From contig JALHLV010000023.1 in NCBI GenBank assembly GCA_022844405.1, forward strand, positions 1-57,647: a stretch of DNA of 57,647 bases. The letters are read 5' to 3'. The notes beneath the pieces are model-generated. The model was not told where the DNA came from. It was given only the letters and a program-made list of their open reading frames with translations, and ran no database searches. Made by a program: the position numbers and the translations under genes. Origin of the DNA: Sphingomonadales bacterium (GTDB taxonomy: Bacteria; Pseudomonadota; Alphaproteobacteria; SMXS01). This document shows positions 26,404-34,419 of the stretch, piece by piece. Position 1 is the stretch's first letter; each line of letters begins with the position of its first letter.

Positions 26404-27051
26404 TCAGAGGCCGAGTATACGTTTCGCGAAGCGCGGCGTAATGGGCCTCTTTTCCTGCAGGGCGGCCCGGTCGAGCCGGGAAACCACCTCGCCCAGGGCG
26501 GCGAAAGAACGGTCCACCCTGGCCAGGATATAATTCAGCAGGTCGGGCGTGACGGCAAGCTGGCGGTCCGAGAACAGCTTGACGGTCACCGCCGCCAGCA
26601 GGGAGTCGTCCGGTTCGGCGAGCGACGCGGCCGGCGCCGCCTGCAGTCGCGACAGCAGGTCCGGCAGGCCGATGCCCCAGTCGCGCACCGGCGTCCGGCC
26701 GGTGATCAACAGGCTGCCGCCATGCTCGCGGACACGGTTGAACAGGTGGAACAGCGCGGCCTCGTCCCCGACCCGGCTGTTGATGTCGAGGCAGATGCGT
26801 GCCGGCTGCCCGGTGTCGCGCAGGTGGTCGTCGACCCCGGCGCCGTCATCCCACACAGCGGCGGCATGCTGCTGCCAGACACGCGCCAGATGGGTCTTGC
26901 CGCTGCCGGCGGGACCGTGCAGCACCAGGCACGGATAGGGCCACTCCGGCCAGCGATCGATCCAGCCGACCGCGTCGCGGTTGCAGGGCGCGACGAAAAA
27001 GTCCTCGCGGCCCATGGCCGGCCGGGCCGGAAGATCGAAGGCAAGCTGCAT
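26404..27051 (-). CDS. hdaA: HdaA, DnaA-related regulatory inactivator
   Basis: A 215-residue AAA+ protein related to DnaA domain III without the DNA-binding domain. Walker A is GPAGSGKT (residues 46-53), the Walker B region reads RICLDINSRVGDE, and SLLITGRTPVRDWGIGLPDL is the conserved sensor-1/Arg-finger region. The start MQLAFDLP matches the clamp-binding QL.(L/F)D(L/F)-type motif of Hda proteins, supporting ATG at 27051. It stimulates ATP hydrolysis on DnaA when bound to the sliding clamp, limiting re-initiation. It lies downstream of the DUF2066 gene, a recurrent alphaproteobacterial pairing. Confidence 0.88.
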   Translation of the reverse strand: MQLAFDLPARPAMGREDFFVAPCNRDAVGWIDRWPEWPYPCLVLHGPAGSGKTHLARVWQQHAAAVWDDGAGVDDHLRDTGQPARICLDINSRVGDEAALFHLFNRVREHGGSLLITGRTPVRDWGIGLPDLLSRLQAAPAASLAEPDDSLLAAVTVKLFSDRQLAVTPDLLNYILARVDRSFAALGEVVSRLDRAALQEKRPITPRFAKRILGL

Positions 27052-27067
27052 CGCTATAGCGCTTTCA

Positions 27068-27089
27068 GGCAAGGCGGCTTCGCCTTGCC
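27068..27089. other. Perfect 9-bp hairpin between DUF2066 and hdaA genes
   Basis: GGCAAGGCG (27068-27076) and CGCCTTGCC (27081-27089) pair around a GCTT loop, 17 bases upstream of the hdaA start. It could shape hdaA translation or mRNA stability; there is no T-tract, so it is not a plain terminator. Confidence 0.45.
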
Positions 27090-27114
27090 GCCCGAACGCC
27101 GCGGCGAACGACAA

Positions 27115-27146
27115 GAGAGCGGTTCAGTGCCCACTGGACCGCTCTC
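27115..27146 (-). terminator. 14-bp hairpin at the end of the DUF2066 gene
   Basis: Arms 27115-27128 and 27133-27146 pair at 13 of 14 positions plus one G-T pair, with a GCCC loop. On the minus strand the stem begins at the DUF2066 stop codon and is followed by TTGTCGTT. It may partially terminate before hdaA or protect the upstream mRNA end. Confidence 0.45.
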
Positions 27147-28227
27147 AACGGCGCGGCGAGAGGTACCAGTCCCCGTCCCGCTGTGCCAGGTCGATGCCGT
27201 ACTGGACCATGGCGCCGGTCAGTTGCTCGGGCGGCACCGCGGCGGTCATGGTCATCACGGCCCGGTGGCTGGCGAGGCTGACGACAAGCGGATCCTTGAT
27301 GATGGATGCCTGCCTGAGCCGTTCCTTCACGGTGATCAGTTGCCTGAGCGAGGACAGGTCGAGGATGGCGATGATCGGCGTCTTCACCTGGCCGGCCATG
27401 GCGTTGCGCTTCCAGCTGTAGGTCAGGCTGTCGCCGATGTCGCGGGCAGCGCGGATCAGCAGGGCATCCACGGTTTCGCCCGGCATCTGGGCGACCTCGA
27501 TATTGTTGCTTTGCTCACCGGCGACACCGTATTGGCGGATGTTCACCGTCAGCCTGGCCTGGCCGCCGGCGCCGCGCAGGGTAGCGACCGGCACGATGAC
27601 CTCGCTGGTGCCGTAACGGCGGCCCAACGCCTCGACCCATGGCCCGCTTCCCTGCATCACCTCGCCGACGCCGGGACCCATGCCGAGTTCGCCGGCGCGC
27701 GGAAGGGTCAGCGACAGCAGGTTCTCCTGCCAGTCCTGGCGCGCCCAGGCGCTCCACCAGGCGTTCGATGCGCTGATCTGCGGCCCGCCGCTATCGAATA
27801 CCGGCAGCACCAGGACGGGATTGGCCGGCGCCTCGGCGAACGGGATGTTGTGGCGGCCGAGCAGCGACCGGATGCCGCCGGGGCTGAACGCGACGGTCAC
27901 CTTGCCGATATAGCGCGTGCTCGAATAGCGCTCTTCGTCGAACTGCAGGCTCTGCACCAGCCGCGAGACGCTGTTGCCGTCGAGTCTCGGCAGCCTGCCC
28001 CGGTCCTCCTTCAGCGTCATCCGGCGCAACAACAGGTCGAGCGCGCGCGACTGGGCCTCGCCGATGGCGACGTTGCGCGCGCTGGCGGCGGTGGCGGCGG
28101 TGACGTCGACCGGGACTTGTCTGACCTCGAACGGGTTGAAATAGTCGGCGGCCCGCACGGACCCGCCTCCTACGACGATGCTCATGCACAGCAAGATGGT
28201 GGCGATGGCGAGTGATTTAGGGCGCAT
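27145..28227 (-). CDS. DUF2066 exported protein
   Basis: A 360-residue protein with a signal peptide ([20 protein letters not shown], then [11 protein letters not shown]). The mature region follows DUF2066: [51 protein letters not shown] and [12 protein letters not shown]. The family is periplasmic and uncharacterised. ATG at 28227 is preceded by GGAGGGGGC. It is transcribed towards hdaA and is divergent from purM. An even longer frame to 28365 has no signal-sequence logic. Confidence 0.8.
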   Translation of the reverse strand: MRPKSLAIATILLCMSIVVGGGSVRAADYFNPFEVRQVPVDVTAATAASARNVAIGEAQSRALDLLLRRMTLKEDRGRLPRLDGNSVSRLVQSLQFDEERYSSTRYIGKVTVAFSPGGIRSLLGRHNIPFAEAPANPVLVLPVFDSGGPQISASNAWWSAWARQDWQENLLSLTLPRAGELGMGPGVGEVMQGSGPWVEALGRRYGTSEVIVPVATLRGAGGQARLTVNIRQYGVAGEQSNNIEVAQMPGETVDALLIRAARDIGDSLTYSWKRNAMAGQVKTPIIAILDLSSLRQLITVKERLRQASIIKDPLVVSLASHRAVMTMTAAVPPEQLTGAMVQYGIDLAQRDGDWYLSPRR

Positions 28228-28351
28228 GCCCCCTCCGAAAATTCCCATGGGCGTACTATACCAAGGCTGGCGGAAGCGCCCCATAGAATATGGGAGTCGA
28301 TTTCGCGGCCACAAATCCGTAAGTTCCCGCCGAAACAGCCTTGGACGCGCC

Positions 28352-29404
28352 GTGACCCGCAACATCGAGCCGCTCAGCTACAAGACCGCCGGTGTCGACA
28401 TCGACGCGGGCAACGCGCTGGTCGACCGCATCAAGCCGCTCGCCGCCTCGACGCGCCGTGCGGGCTCCAATCCCGATCTCGGCGGCTTTGGCGGGTTTTT
28501 CGACCTGAAGGCGGCCGGCTACAAGGACCCGGTCCTCGTCGCCTGCAACGACGGCGTCGGGACCAAGCTGAAGGTGGCCATCGACAGCAACCGCCACGAC
28601 ACGGTCGGCATCGACCTGGTCGCCATGAGCGTCAACGACCTGGTGGTGCAGGGCGCCGAGCCGCTGCTGTTCCTCGACTATTTCGCTACCGGCAAGCTGG
28701 ACGTCGAGTCCGCGGCAGCCGTGATCGCGGGTATCGCCGAGGGCTGCCGCCAGGCTGGCTGCGCGCTGATCGGCGGCGAGACGGCGGAGATGCCCGGCAT
28801 GTATGCAGGCGATGACTACGACCTGGCGGGCTTTGCGGTGGGCGCCGTCGAGCGCGGCCAGCAGCTCACCGGCGCTTCCGTCACGGCCGGAGACATCGTG
28901 TTAGGATTGGCTTCTACTGGATTGCATTCAAACGGTTTTTCCCTAGCCCGTAAGGTCGTTGAGCGCAGCGGCCTGTCCTATGCGGACCCGGCGCCGTTCG
29001 ATGCCTCGCGCTCGCTGGGCGAGGCGTTGCTGACGCCGACCCGCATCTATGTGAAGGGCTGTCTCGCGGCGGTCCGCGACGGCGCCGTTCACGCCCTCGC
29101 CCACATCACCGGCGGCGGGCTGGTCGAGAATATTCCGCGCGTGCTACCCAAGAATCTCTGCGCCGAACTGGACCAGAAGAGCTGGAGCCGTCCCGCCGTG
29201 TTCGGCTGGCTGCAGCACGAGGGCAACGTGCCCGAGGACGACATGGTCCGCACCTTCAACTGCGGCATCGGCATGGCCGTCGTCGTGCCGGCGGACAAGG
29301 CGGACCAGGCCACGGCGATTTTCGAAACCAATGGCGAGACCGTGTTCCGCATCGGCCGCATCCGCGAGCGCAAGGACGGCGAACCCGCCGTCAGCCTGAT
29401 CTGA
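28352..29404 (+). CDS. purM: Phosphoribosylformylglycinamidine cyclo-ligase (AIR synthetase)
   Basis: A 350-residue PurM that converts FGAM to AIR with ATP in purine synthesis. Diagnostic segments are [83 protein letters not shown] and [19 protein letters not shown] at 28352 gives the usual start a few residues before the SYKTAGVD motif; the frame is open further upstream but reads as leader. The stop and the purN start overlap by one base (TGATG), so the two are translationally coupled. Confidence 0.93.
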   Translation: MTRNIEPLSYKTAGVDIDAGNALVDRIKPLAASTRRAGSNPDLGGFGGFFDLKAAGYKDPVLVACNDGVGTKLKVAIDSNRHDTVGIDLVAMSVNDLVVQGAEPLLFLDYFATGKLDVESAAAVIAGIAEGCRQAGCALIGGETAEMPGMYAGDDYDLAGFAVGAVERGQQLTGASVTAGDIVLGLASTGLHSNGFSLARKVVERSGLSYADPAPFDASRSLGEALLTPTRIYVKGCLAAVRDGAVHALAHITGGGLVENIPRVLPKNLCAELDQKSWSRPAVFGWLQHEGNVPEDDMVRTFNCGIGMAVVVPADKADQATAIFETNGETVFRIGRIRERKDGEPAVSLI

Positions 29405-30054
29405 TGCGCTTCGCCATCCTGATCTCGGGCCGGGGCAGCAACATGCAGGCGCTGCTGGAAGCCTGCGCCGAGCCGGGCCATCCCGCCAGACCCGCCATCG
29501 TCATCTCCAACAAGGCGGACGCGGCCGGCCTCGACATCGCCCGCTCCCACGGCGTGCCGACGAAAATCATCAGCCACAAGGATTACCCGTCGCGCCACGA
29601 CTTCGACGAGGCGCTGCACCGGGCCGTTGTCGACAGCGGCGCCGAAATGATCTGTCTTGCCGGCTTCATGCGGCTGCTGGAGGCGGATTTCGTCAATCGC
29701 TGGCGCGACCGCATCCTCAACATCCACCCGTCGCTGCTGCCCGCCTATCGCGGCCTGCACACGCATCAAAGGGTGCTGGAAGATGGCGTGCGCTTCTCCG
29801 GCTGCACGGTGCACTTCGTGCGCCCCGAGATGGACGAGGGCCCCATCGTCTTCCAGGCCTGCGAGCCGGTGCGCGAAGGCGACACCGAGGACAGCCTCGC
29901 AGCCCGCGTGCTGGCGTGGGAACACAAGCTCTATCCCCTTGCCCTGCGGCTGATGGCCGAGGGTAAGCTGCTGGTCGAGGGCAACACCGTCCACATCGAC
30001 GCGCCGCTGGCGCCGCAGGACGGCATCATGAGTCCGTGTCCCGAAGCCGGCTGA
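29404..30054 (+). CDS. purN: Phosphoribosylglycinamide formyltransferase
   Basis: A 216-residue GAR transformylase using 10-formyl-THF. The catalytic set is in the standard places: Asn106 and His108 in LNIHPSLLPAYRG, Asp144 in EMDEGPIVFQ. The N-terminal ILISGRGSNMQALLE is the GAR phosphate-binding loop. Length is typical. Coupled to purM, forming a purMN operon. Confidence 0.94.
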   Translation: MRFAILISGRGSNMQALLEACAEPGHPARPAIVISNKADAAGLDIARSHGVPTKIISHKDYPSRHDFDEALHRAVVDSGAEMICLAGFMRLLEADFVNRWRDRILNIHPSLLPAYRGLHTHQRVLEDGVRFSGCTVHFVRPEMDEGPIVFQACEPVREGDTEDSLAARVLAWEHKLYPLALRLMAEGKLLVEGNTVHIDAPLAPQDGIMSPCPEAG

Positions 30055-30080
30055 AGGTATCAGTTGGTGACTTGTGGCGG

Positions 30081-30935
30081 TCACTCCTTGAGACGAAGCG
30101 CCCTCCGCGCCCAAGGCAGCGCCGTCGAGAGCTGCTCCCGCTGCACGCGCCGGACGAAGGGTGCATCCACGATGTCTGGCAAACCCGCCCGTGCCGCGAA
30201 AAAGCCGGACACCCAGGCGGCGACTTCGGGAGCGTCCGGCAGGATCGCCTCAGGTGGCGGGCCACCTTCGTAGGCGAGGCTGGGCAACCAGAAGCCCAGA
30301 TCGAGGCGCGGATTGGAGAGGCAGGCTTCCGCCCAGTCTATGAGTTTCATGGCTCCGGCGACGATGCACATGTTGTCGCTTCGCAGATCAAAATGCGTAG
30401 GCGCCGAGCCAGCGGTGTCGCATGCGGCTTCCGCGTCAATCAATGCGGGGAGTGCGCTTTCCAACCAATCTCTTGTCGTCAGGCCGAGCGCCAGAAACGC
30501 TGAAGGATCAGCCCGAACGGCGCTCCACCCACCCAAGTCCGACCCGTGGATCGCCTCGAATGGCGATAGATCGGCTTGCATGGCGTGAAGGGCTTCGATC
30601 GCGGCGATGGCCGCTGAAACCGCGTGATCTGTCCAAGGCGGCGGCCAGGTCGCGCCGCTCAGGTCTTCAATGATCAGGATCGGTAAGGTGAGGTCGGCAT
30701 CGAACCCCAGCAGCCTCGGATTGGGGGCGTCCACCAGCGTTCTGTACGCGGCGATTTCACGACGAAGCATCGTCGCGGTAAGCGGCGTGGTTGCCACCTT
30801 CACAAAAGCCCGCTGCTCTCCCTGCTGCGCTACGAATCGCGCGGCGGGCGTATAGCCACCGCGCACCGGCGACAACGACGCCGGCTCCCATCCTAAAATC
30901 CGGGTGATGGTTTCGAGGTGCGCTTGCTCGATCAC
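30081..30935 (-). CDS. Aminoglycoside phosphotransferase (APH)-family kinase-like protein
   Basis: A 284-residue protein kinase-like fold. Lys46 in AFVKVAT is the likely ATP-binding Lys, LIIEDLSG is the hinge region, THFDLRSDNMCI carries the catalytic His181/Asp183/Asn188 motif, and LIDWAEA provides the metal-binding Asp200. The family covers drug kinases but mostly small-metabolite kinases such as choline, homoserine or fructosamine kinases, so resistance should not be assumed. GTG at 30935 follows GGGGAACC. Monocistronic. Confidence 0.8.
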   Translation of the reverse strand: MIEQAHLETITRILGWEPASLSPVRGGYTPAARFVAQQGEQRAFVKVATTPLTATMLRREIAAYRTLVDAPNPRLLGFDADLTLPILIIEDLSGATWPPPWTDHAVSAAIAAIEALHAMQADLSPFEAIHGSDLGGWSAVRADPSAFLALGLTTRDWLESALPALIDAEAACDTAGSAPTHFDLRSDNMCIVAGAMKLIDWAEACLSNPRLDLGFWLPSLAYEGGPPPEAILPDAPEVAAWVSGFFAARAGLPDIVDAPFVRRVQREQLSTALPWARRALRLKE

Positions 30936-30995
30936 GGCAGGTTCCCCGACACGGGTGCGGCCGCCGCATGCCGCCGCCCTACCCTGGTTGCGGGA

Positions 30996-31418
30996 TCAGC
31001 CGACGATTTCGATGCCGCTGAAGAAATAGGCGATCTCGATCGCCGCGTTCTCGAGCGAGTCCGAGCCGTGGGCCGAGTTGGCCTCGATGGATTCGGCGAA
31101 GGTCTTGCGGATGGTGCCCTCGGCGGCGTTGGCCGGGTTGGTGGCGCCCATCACGTCGCGGTTCTTCTGCACTGCGTTCTCTCCTTCCAGCACCTGGACA
31201 ACGACCGGGCCGGAGATCATGAAGGTCACCAGGTCGTTGAAGAACGGACGCTCGCGGTGCACGGCGTAGAACCCTTCCGCCTGGGCGCGGCTGAGCTGAA
31301 TGCGCTTTTGCGCGACGATGCGCAGGCCGGCGCCTTCCAGCAGGGTGTTGATCTTGCCGGTCAGGTTGCGTCGGGTCGCGTCGGGCTTCAGGATCGACAG
31401 GGTGCGTTCGGTAGCCAT
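30996..31418 (-). CDS. ndk: Nucleoside diphosphate kinase
   Basis: A 140-residue NDP kinase equilibrating NTP pools via phospho-His. [15 protein letters not shown] is the N-terminal signature; the active-site histidine is His117 in [26 protein letters not shown] is the nucleotide-binding segment. Length is standard. ATG at 31418 follows AGGTGAAGC. Monocistronic. Confidence 0.96.
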   Translation of the reverse strand: MATERTLSILKPDATRRNLTGKINTLLEGAGLRIVAQKRIQLSRAQAEGFYAVHRERPFFNDLVTFMISGPVVVQVLEGENAVQKNRDVMGATNPANAAEGTIRKTFAESIEANSAHGSDSLENAAIEIAYFFSGIEIVG

Positions 31419-31556
31419 TGTTGTGCTTCACCTCATGGAGACGGGTCGGCGGGTTCTTAGCCGCATCGTCCGTCCCGGGCAACCGAAGATTTGGCGAACA
31501 AGTGGGCGCGTGGCATGCGGTCCGTTCTATCACGGTGATGAATTGCCTATTACCAT

Positions 31557-31577
31557 TAGACGAAGGGATTTCGTCTA
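31557..31577. promoter_or_regulatory. Inverted repeat upstream of the RelE/HigB-type TA operon
   Basis: TAGACGAA (31557-31564) and TTCGTCTA (31570-31577) form perfect 8-base arms around a five-base spacer, ending eleven bases before the toxin start. TATTAT at 31576-31581 could be a -10 box, though no well-spaced -35 box was found. The position suits an autoregulatory operator for the downstream XRE-like antitoxin. Confidence 0.5.
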
Positions 31578-31588
31578 TTATATCATAC

Positions 31589-31882
31589 ATGGCATACGCG
31601 GTTGAAACTCTCCCTGAGTTCGACGCCTTCCTCGACGGGCTGAAGGACCACAGGACGCAGCTGATCATCGCCGACAGGCTTGAACGGTTGGCGGGGGGAT
31701 TGTTTGGCGACTGTGACGCCGTAGGAGAAGGTGTCAGTGAATTACGGATACACTTTGGGCCGGGTTATCGCGCCTACTTCGTGATACGCAAGCAGACCAT
31801 CATCGTGGTGCTGTGCGGTGGATCGAAGCGTACCCAGAAGCGCGACATCAAGCGCGCAATGGATTTGGCCAAGAACGTTTGA
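31589..31882 (+). CDS. RelE/HigB-family toxin
   Basis: A 97-residue RelE/ParE-fold toxin of the addiction-module killer type. ETLPEFDAFLDGLKDHRTQL, IIADRLERLAGGLFGDC, ELRIHFGPGYRAYFVIR and VVLCGGSKRTQKRDI fit the COG3657 pattern, with basic residues in the last two strands. Such toxins cleave ribosome-bound mRNA. ATG at 31589 is preferred because the family begins there; the frame open upstream covers the operator. It precedes its antitoxin, the HigBA-type order. Confidence 0.83.
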   Translation: MAYAVETLPEFDAFLDGLKDHRTQLIIADRLERLAGGLFGDCDAVGEGVSELRIHFGPGYRAYFVIRKQTIIVVLCGGSKRTQKRDIKRAMDLAKNV

Positions 31883-31892
31883 AGGAAATGGG

Positions 31893-32198
31893 ATGCGGGA
31901 AACGAAGCCCTTTGATGCGGCCAAGTACATCAAGACGCCCGAGGATGAACGCATATTCATCAGCGAGGCATTGAAGACGTGCGACGCCAATCACATCGCC
32001 CGTGCACTCGGTACAATCGCGCGTGCCCGCGGTATGAGCGACCTCGCACGCGAGACCGGGCTGAACAGAGCCACCCTGTATTCAGCGCTGAACGAGAACG
32101 GGAATCCTACCCTGGATACGGTGCTCAAGATCACGGCCGCGCTGGGCCTTCGCCTGACGGTCGAGGACGCTGAAGGGAAGTCCCTGGAGCACGCGTAA
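31893..32198 (+). CDS. XRE-type addiction-module antidote
   Basis: A 101-residue antitoxin. FDAAKYIKTPEDERIFISEA is the N-terminal segment of the putative addiction-module antidote family (COG3636), followed by a helix-turn-helix in MSDLARETGLNRATLYSALN and the closing LKITAALGLRLTVE. It neutralises the upstream RelE-like toxin and likely represses the operon. ATG at 31893 follows GGAAATGGG, ten bases after the toxin stop. Confidence 0.85.
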   Translation: MRETKPFDAAKYIKTPEDERIFISEALKTCDANHIARALGTIARARGMSDLARETGLNRATLYSALNENGNPTLDTVLKITAALGLRLTVEDAEGKSLEHA

Positions 32199-32228
32199 AC
32201 CACCTTGCAGGTGGCGCGCTGATTGAAT

Positions 32229-32672
32229 CTACGTCTTCTTCTCCCAGCGACCGTTCTCGTCCTGCTGCCAGTAGACGACGTCGTGGCCGGCGGCCTTGTA
32301 GAGCCGCCAGCGCTCGCGGGCCGCCTGCTTGGACGGCTCGCTGTCGCCGAACATGTCGAGGCAGCGCGCGAACCCGCCGATGAAATCGGGGACGCGCTCG
32401 TCGACCACCACCAGGATGGTCGCGCCGTTGGGATTTTCCTCGGCGGTGGTCAGGAAGATGGGCTGGTCGGCGGCAAAGCCGTCGCGGGCCGTGCCATGCG
32501 GCAGGAACGAGTCCGGGCCGTAGGTCCAGAGCTGGCTGTTCAGCGCTTCGATCCGCTCGTCGGTTTCGGCCAGCACCACGGCCCGCTGGCTGGAAGCGAT
32601 GACCCGCTCGAGCAGTTTCGGCAGCGCGTCTTCCAGTCGGCGGTAGAGATGGTAGAAGCTGACCTCGGTCAC
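32229..32672 (-). CDS. holC: DNA polymerase III chi subunit
   Basis: A 147-residue HolC. EVSFYHLYRRLEDALPKLLE, QRAVVLAETDERIEALNSQL, DSFLPHGTARDGFAADQPIF and CLDMFGDSEPSKQAARERWR are typical of the family. It links the clamp loader to SSB. It lies six bases after pepA on the same strand, a widely conserved pepA-holC order. No psi (holD) gene is nearby. Confidence 0.9.
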   Translation of the reverse strand: MTEVSFYHLYRRLEDALPKLLERVIASSQRAVVLAETDERIEALNSQLWTYGPDSFLPHGTARDGFAADQPIFLTTAEENPNGATILVVVDERVPDFIGGFARCLDMFGDSEPSKQAARERWRLYKAAGHDVVYWQQDENGRWEKKT

Positions 32673-32678
32673 CGTCCT

Positions 32679-34184
32679 CTATTTGCCCTCGTAGTGGTCC
32701 GCCACCAGCCGGTTGAGCAGGCGGATGCCGTAGCCGGTGGCGCCCTTCGGGACGGTCGCGCTTTCCGCATCCGCCCAGGCCATGCCGGCGATGTCGAGAT
32801 GCGCCCAGGGCGTGCCGCGGCGGATGAAGCGCTGCAGGAACTGGGCGGCGGTGATGCTGCCCGCCTTGCCGCCGGTGCCGACGTTCTTCATGTCGGCGAT
32901 CGGCGAGTTGATCATCTTGTCGTAGGCGTCGGTCAGCGGAAACCGCCAGACCTTCTCACCTTCCGCCTCGCCCGCCTGCGATAGCAGCCGGCACAGATCG
33001 TCGTCATTGGAGAACATGCCGGCATATTCATTGCCCAGCGAGGTGATGATGGCGCCGGTCAGGGTCGCCAGATCGACGATGAACTGGGGCTTGAACAGCT
33101 CCTGGCCGTAATGCAGCGCGTCGGCCAGCACCAGCCGGCCTTCGGCGTCGGTGTTGATCACCTCGATGGTCTGGCCCGACATGGAGGTGACCACGTCGCC
33201 GGGGCGCTGGGCGGTGCTCGACGGCATGTTCTCGACCAGGCCGACGACGCCGACGGCATGGACCTTGGCCTTGCGGCCGGCCAGCGCCTTCATGACGCCG
33301 ATAACGGCGCCCGCGCCGCCCATGTCCCACTTCATCATCTCCATGCCGGCGGCCGGCTTGATCGAGATACCGCCGGTGTCGAAGGTGACGCCCTTGCCGA
33401 CGAACATCACCGGACCCTTCTTCGAGCCCTTGTTGCCGTTCCATTCCATGACCACGAGCTGGCTTTCGCGGGCGCTTCCCTGCCCGACTCCCAGCAGCGC
33501 GCCCATGCCCAGCTCGCTCATCCGGTCCTCGCCCAGCACGTCGACCTCGACGCCCAGCTTGGTCAGCGCCCGGCAGGCGTCTGCCAGGGCTTCCGGATAG
33601 ATCACGTTGGCTGGCTCGCTCACCAGGTCGCGGGTGGTGAAGATGGCCTCGGCGATCTTCTCCAGCGGCTCGAACGCCTTCTTGGCGCCCTTCGGGTCGT
33701 CGGTGACGACCACCAGCCGCTTCACGGTGACGCGGGAATGGTTTTCGTTCTTCTTGGTGAAGTATTTCTCGAAGGCATAGGACTTGAGCAGCGCGCCATA
33801 GGCCAGGTTGGCGGCGAAGTCGGCCGGCGACAGCGGCGCGCCGTCGAGCGCGTCGGCGAAGATCATCACCTGCTCCTCGCCGGTGGTCTTGTACTGGCCG
33901 AGCGCCGCGCCGCCGGCGGCCTGCGCCGCCTGGACCGTCACCGCCGAGGCTTCGCCGAGGCCGGCGACCAGGATGCGGTTGGCGTCCACATTGGCGGGCG
34001 CCAGGATCTCGAACGACTTGCCCTTGTCGCCCTTGTTGCGCGATCCGTCCATGCCGCGCCGGATGGCGCCGCCCGTGCGCGCATCGAATGCTTCGGCGCT
34101 CGGCGAGAGCGTCTTGCCCTTGAGGGCAAAGACCGCCAGCGCGCCGGAAGTCTGATTTCGATCGTCGGTGAAGGAAATGCGCAT
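32679..34184 (-). CDS. pepA: Leucyl aminopeptidase (M17)
   Basis: A 501-residue cytosolic M17 dizinc aminopeptidase. FVGKGVTFDTGGISIKPAAG and MKWDMGGAGAVIG supply metal ligands and Lys; NTDAEGRLVLADAL is the family signature. The N-terminal domain is the regulatory region. It removes N-terminal residues from peptides. It is divergent from lptD and upstream of holC. Length is typical. Confidence 0.95.
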   Translation of the reverse strand: MRISFTDDRNQTSGALAVFALKGKTLSPSAEAFDARTGGAIRRGMDGSRNKGDKGKSFEILAPANVDANRILVAGLGEASAVTVQAAQAAGGAALGQYKTTGEEQVMIFADALDGAPLSPADFAANLAYGALLKSYAFEKYFTKKNENHSRVTVKRLVVVTDDPKGAKKAFEPLEKIAEAIFTTRDLVSEPANVIYPEALADACRALTKLGVEVDVLGEDRMSELGMGALLGVGQGSARESQLVVMEWNGNKGSKKGPVMFVGKGVTFDTGGISIKPAAGMEMMKWDMGGAGAVIGVMKALAGRKAKVHAVGVVGLVENMPSSTAQRPGDVVTSMSGQTIEVINTDAEGRLVLADALHYGQELFKPQFIVDLATLTGAIITSLGNEYAGMFSNDDDLCRLLSQAGEAEGEKVWRFPLTDAYDKMINSPIADMKNVGTGGKAGSITAAQFLQRFIRRGTPWAHLDIAGMAWADAESATVPKGATGYGIRLLNRLVADHYEGK

Positions 34185-34419
34185 CGGGAACTCTTACCTT
34201 GTGATTCAGGTACTATGCCTAGAAGGGGGAATTCCGGTTCGCGGATGTTCCCGCCCGGTTGCATCTTAGCCATCGGCAGTGAAATTGAAAGGGAGCACCA
34301 GTGGCGCGCCGCAAGGCTTTCAATCCGGTAGCTTCCAGCTTTACGAACGTGTAGTTACCGGCCACGATGACCGTGTCCGACAAGGATCACCTGACCTGCC
34401 TGCCCGTTGGAATCCGTTG

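Noticed and set aside
26401-28215. Long plus-strand frame over hdaA and DUF2066
   Set aside because: Antisense shadow of two minus-strand genes with clear domain motifs and starts.
30081-30935. Calling the APH-family gene an antibiotic-resistance determinant
   Set aside because: Only the general kinase motifs are visible; most such proteins phosphorylate metabolites.
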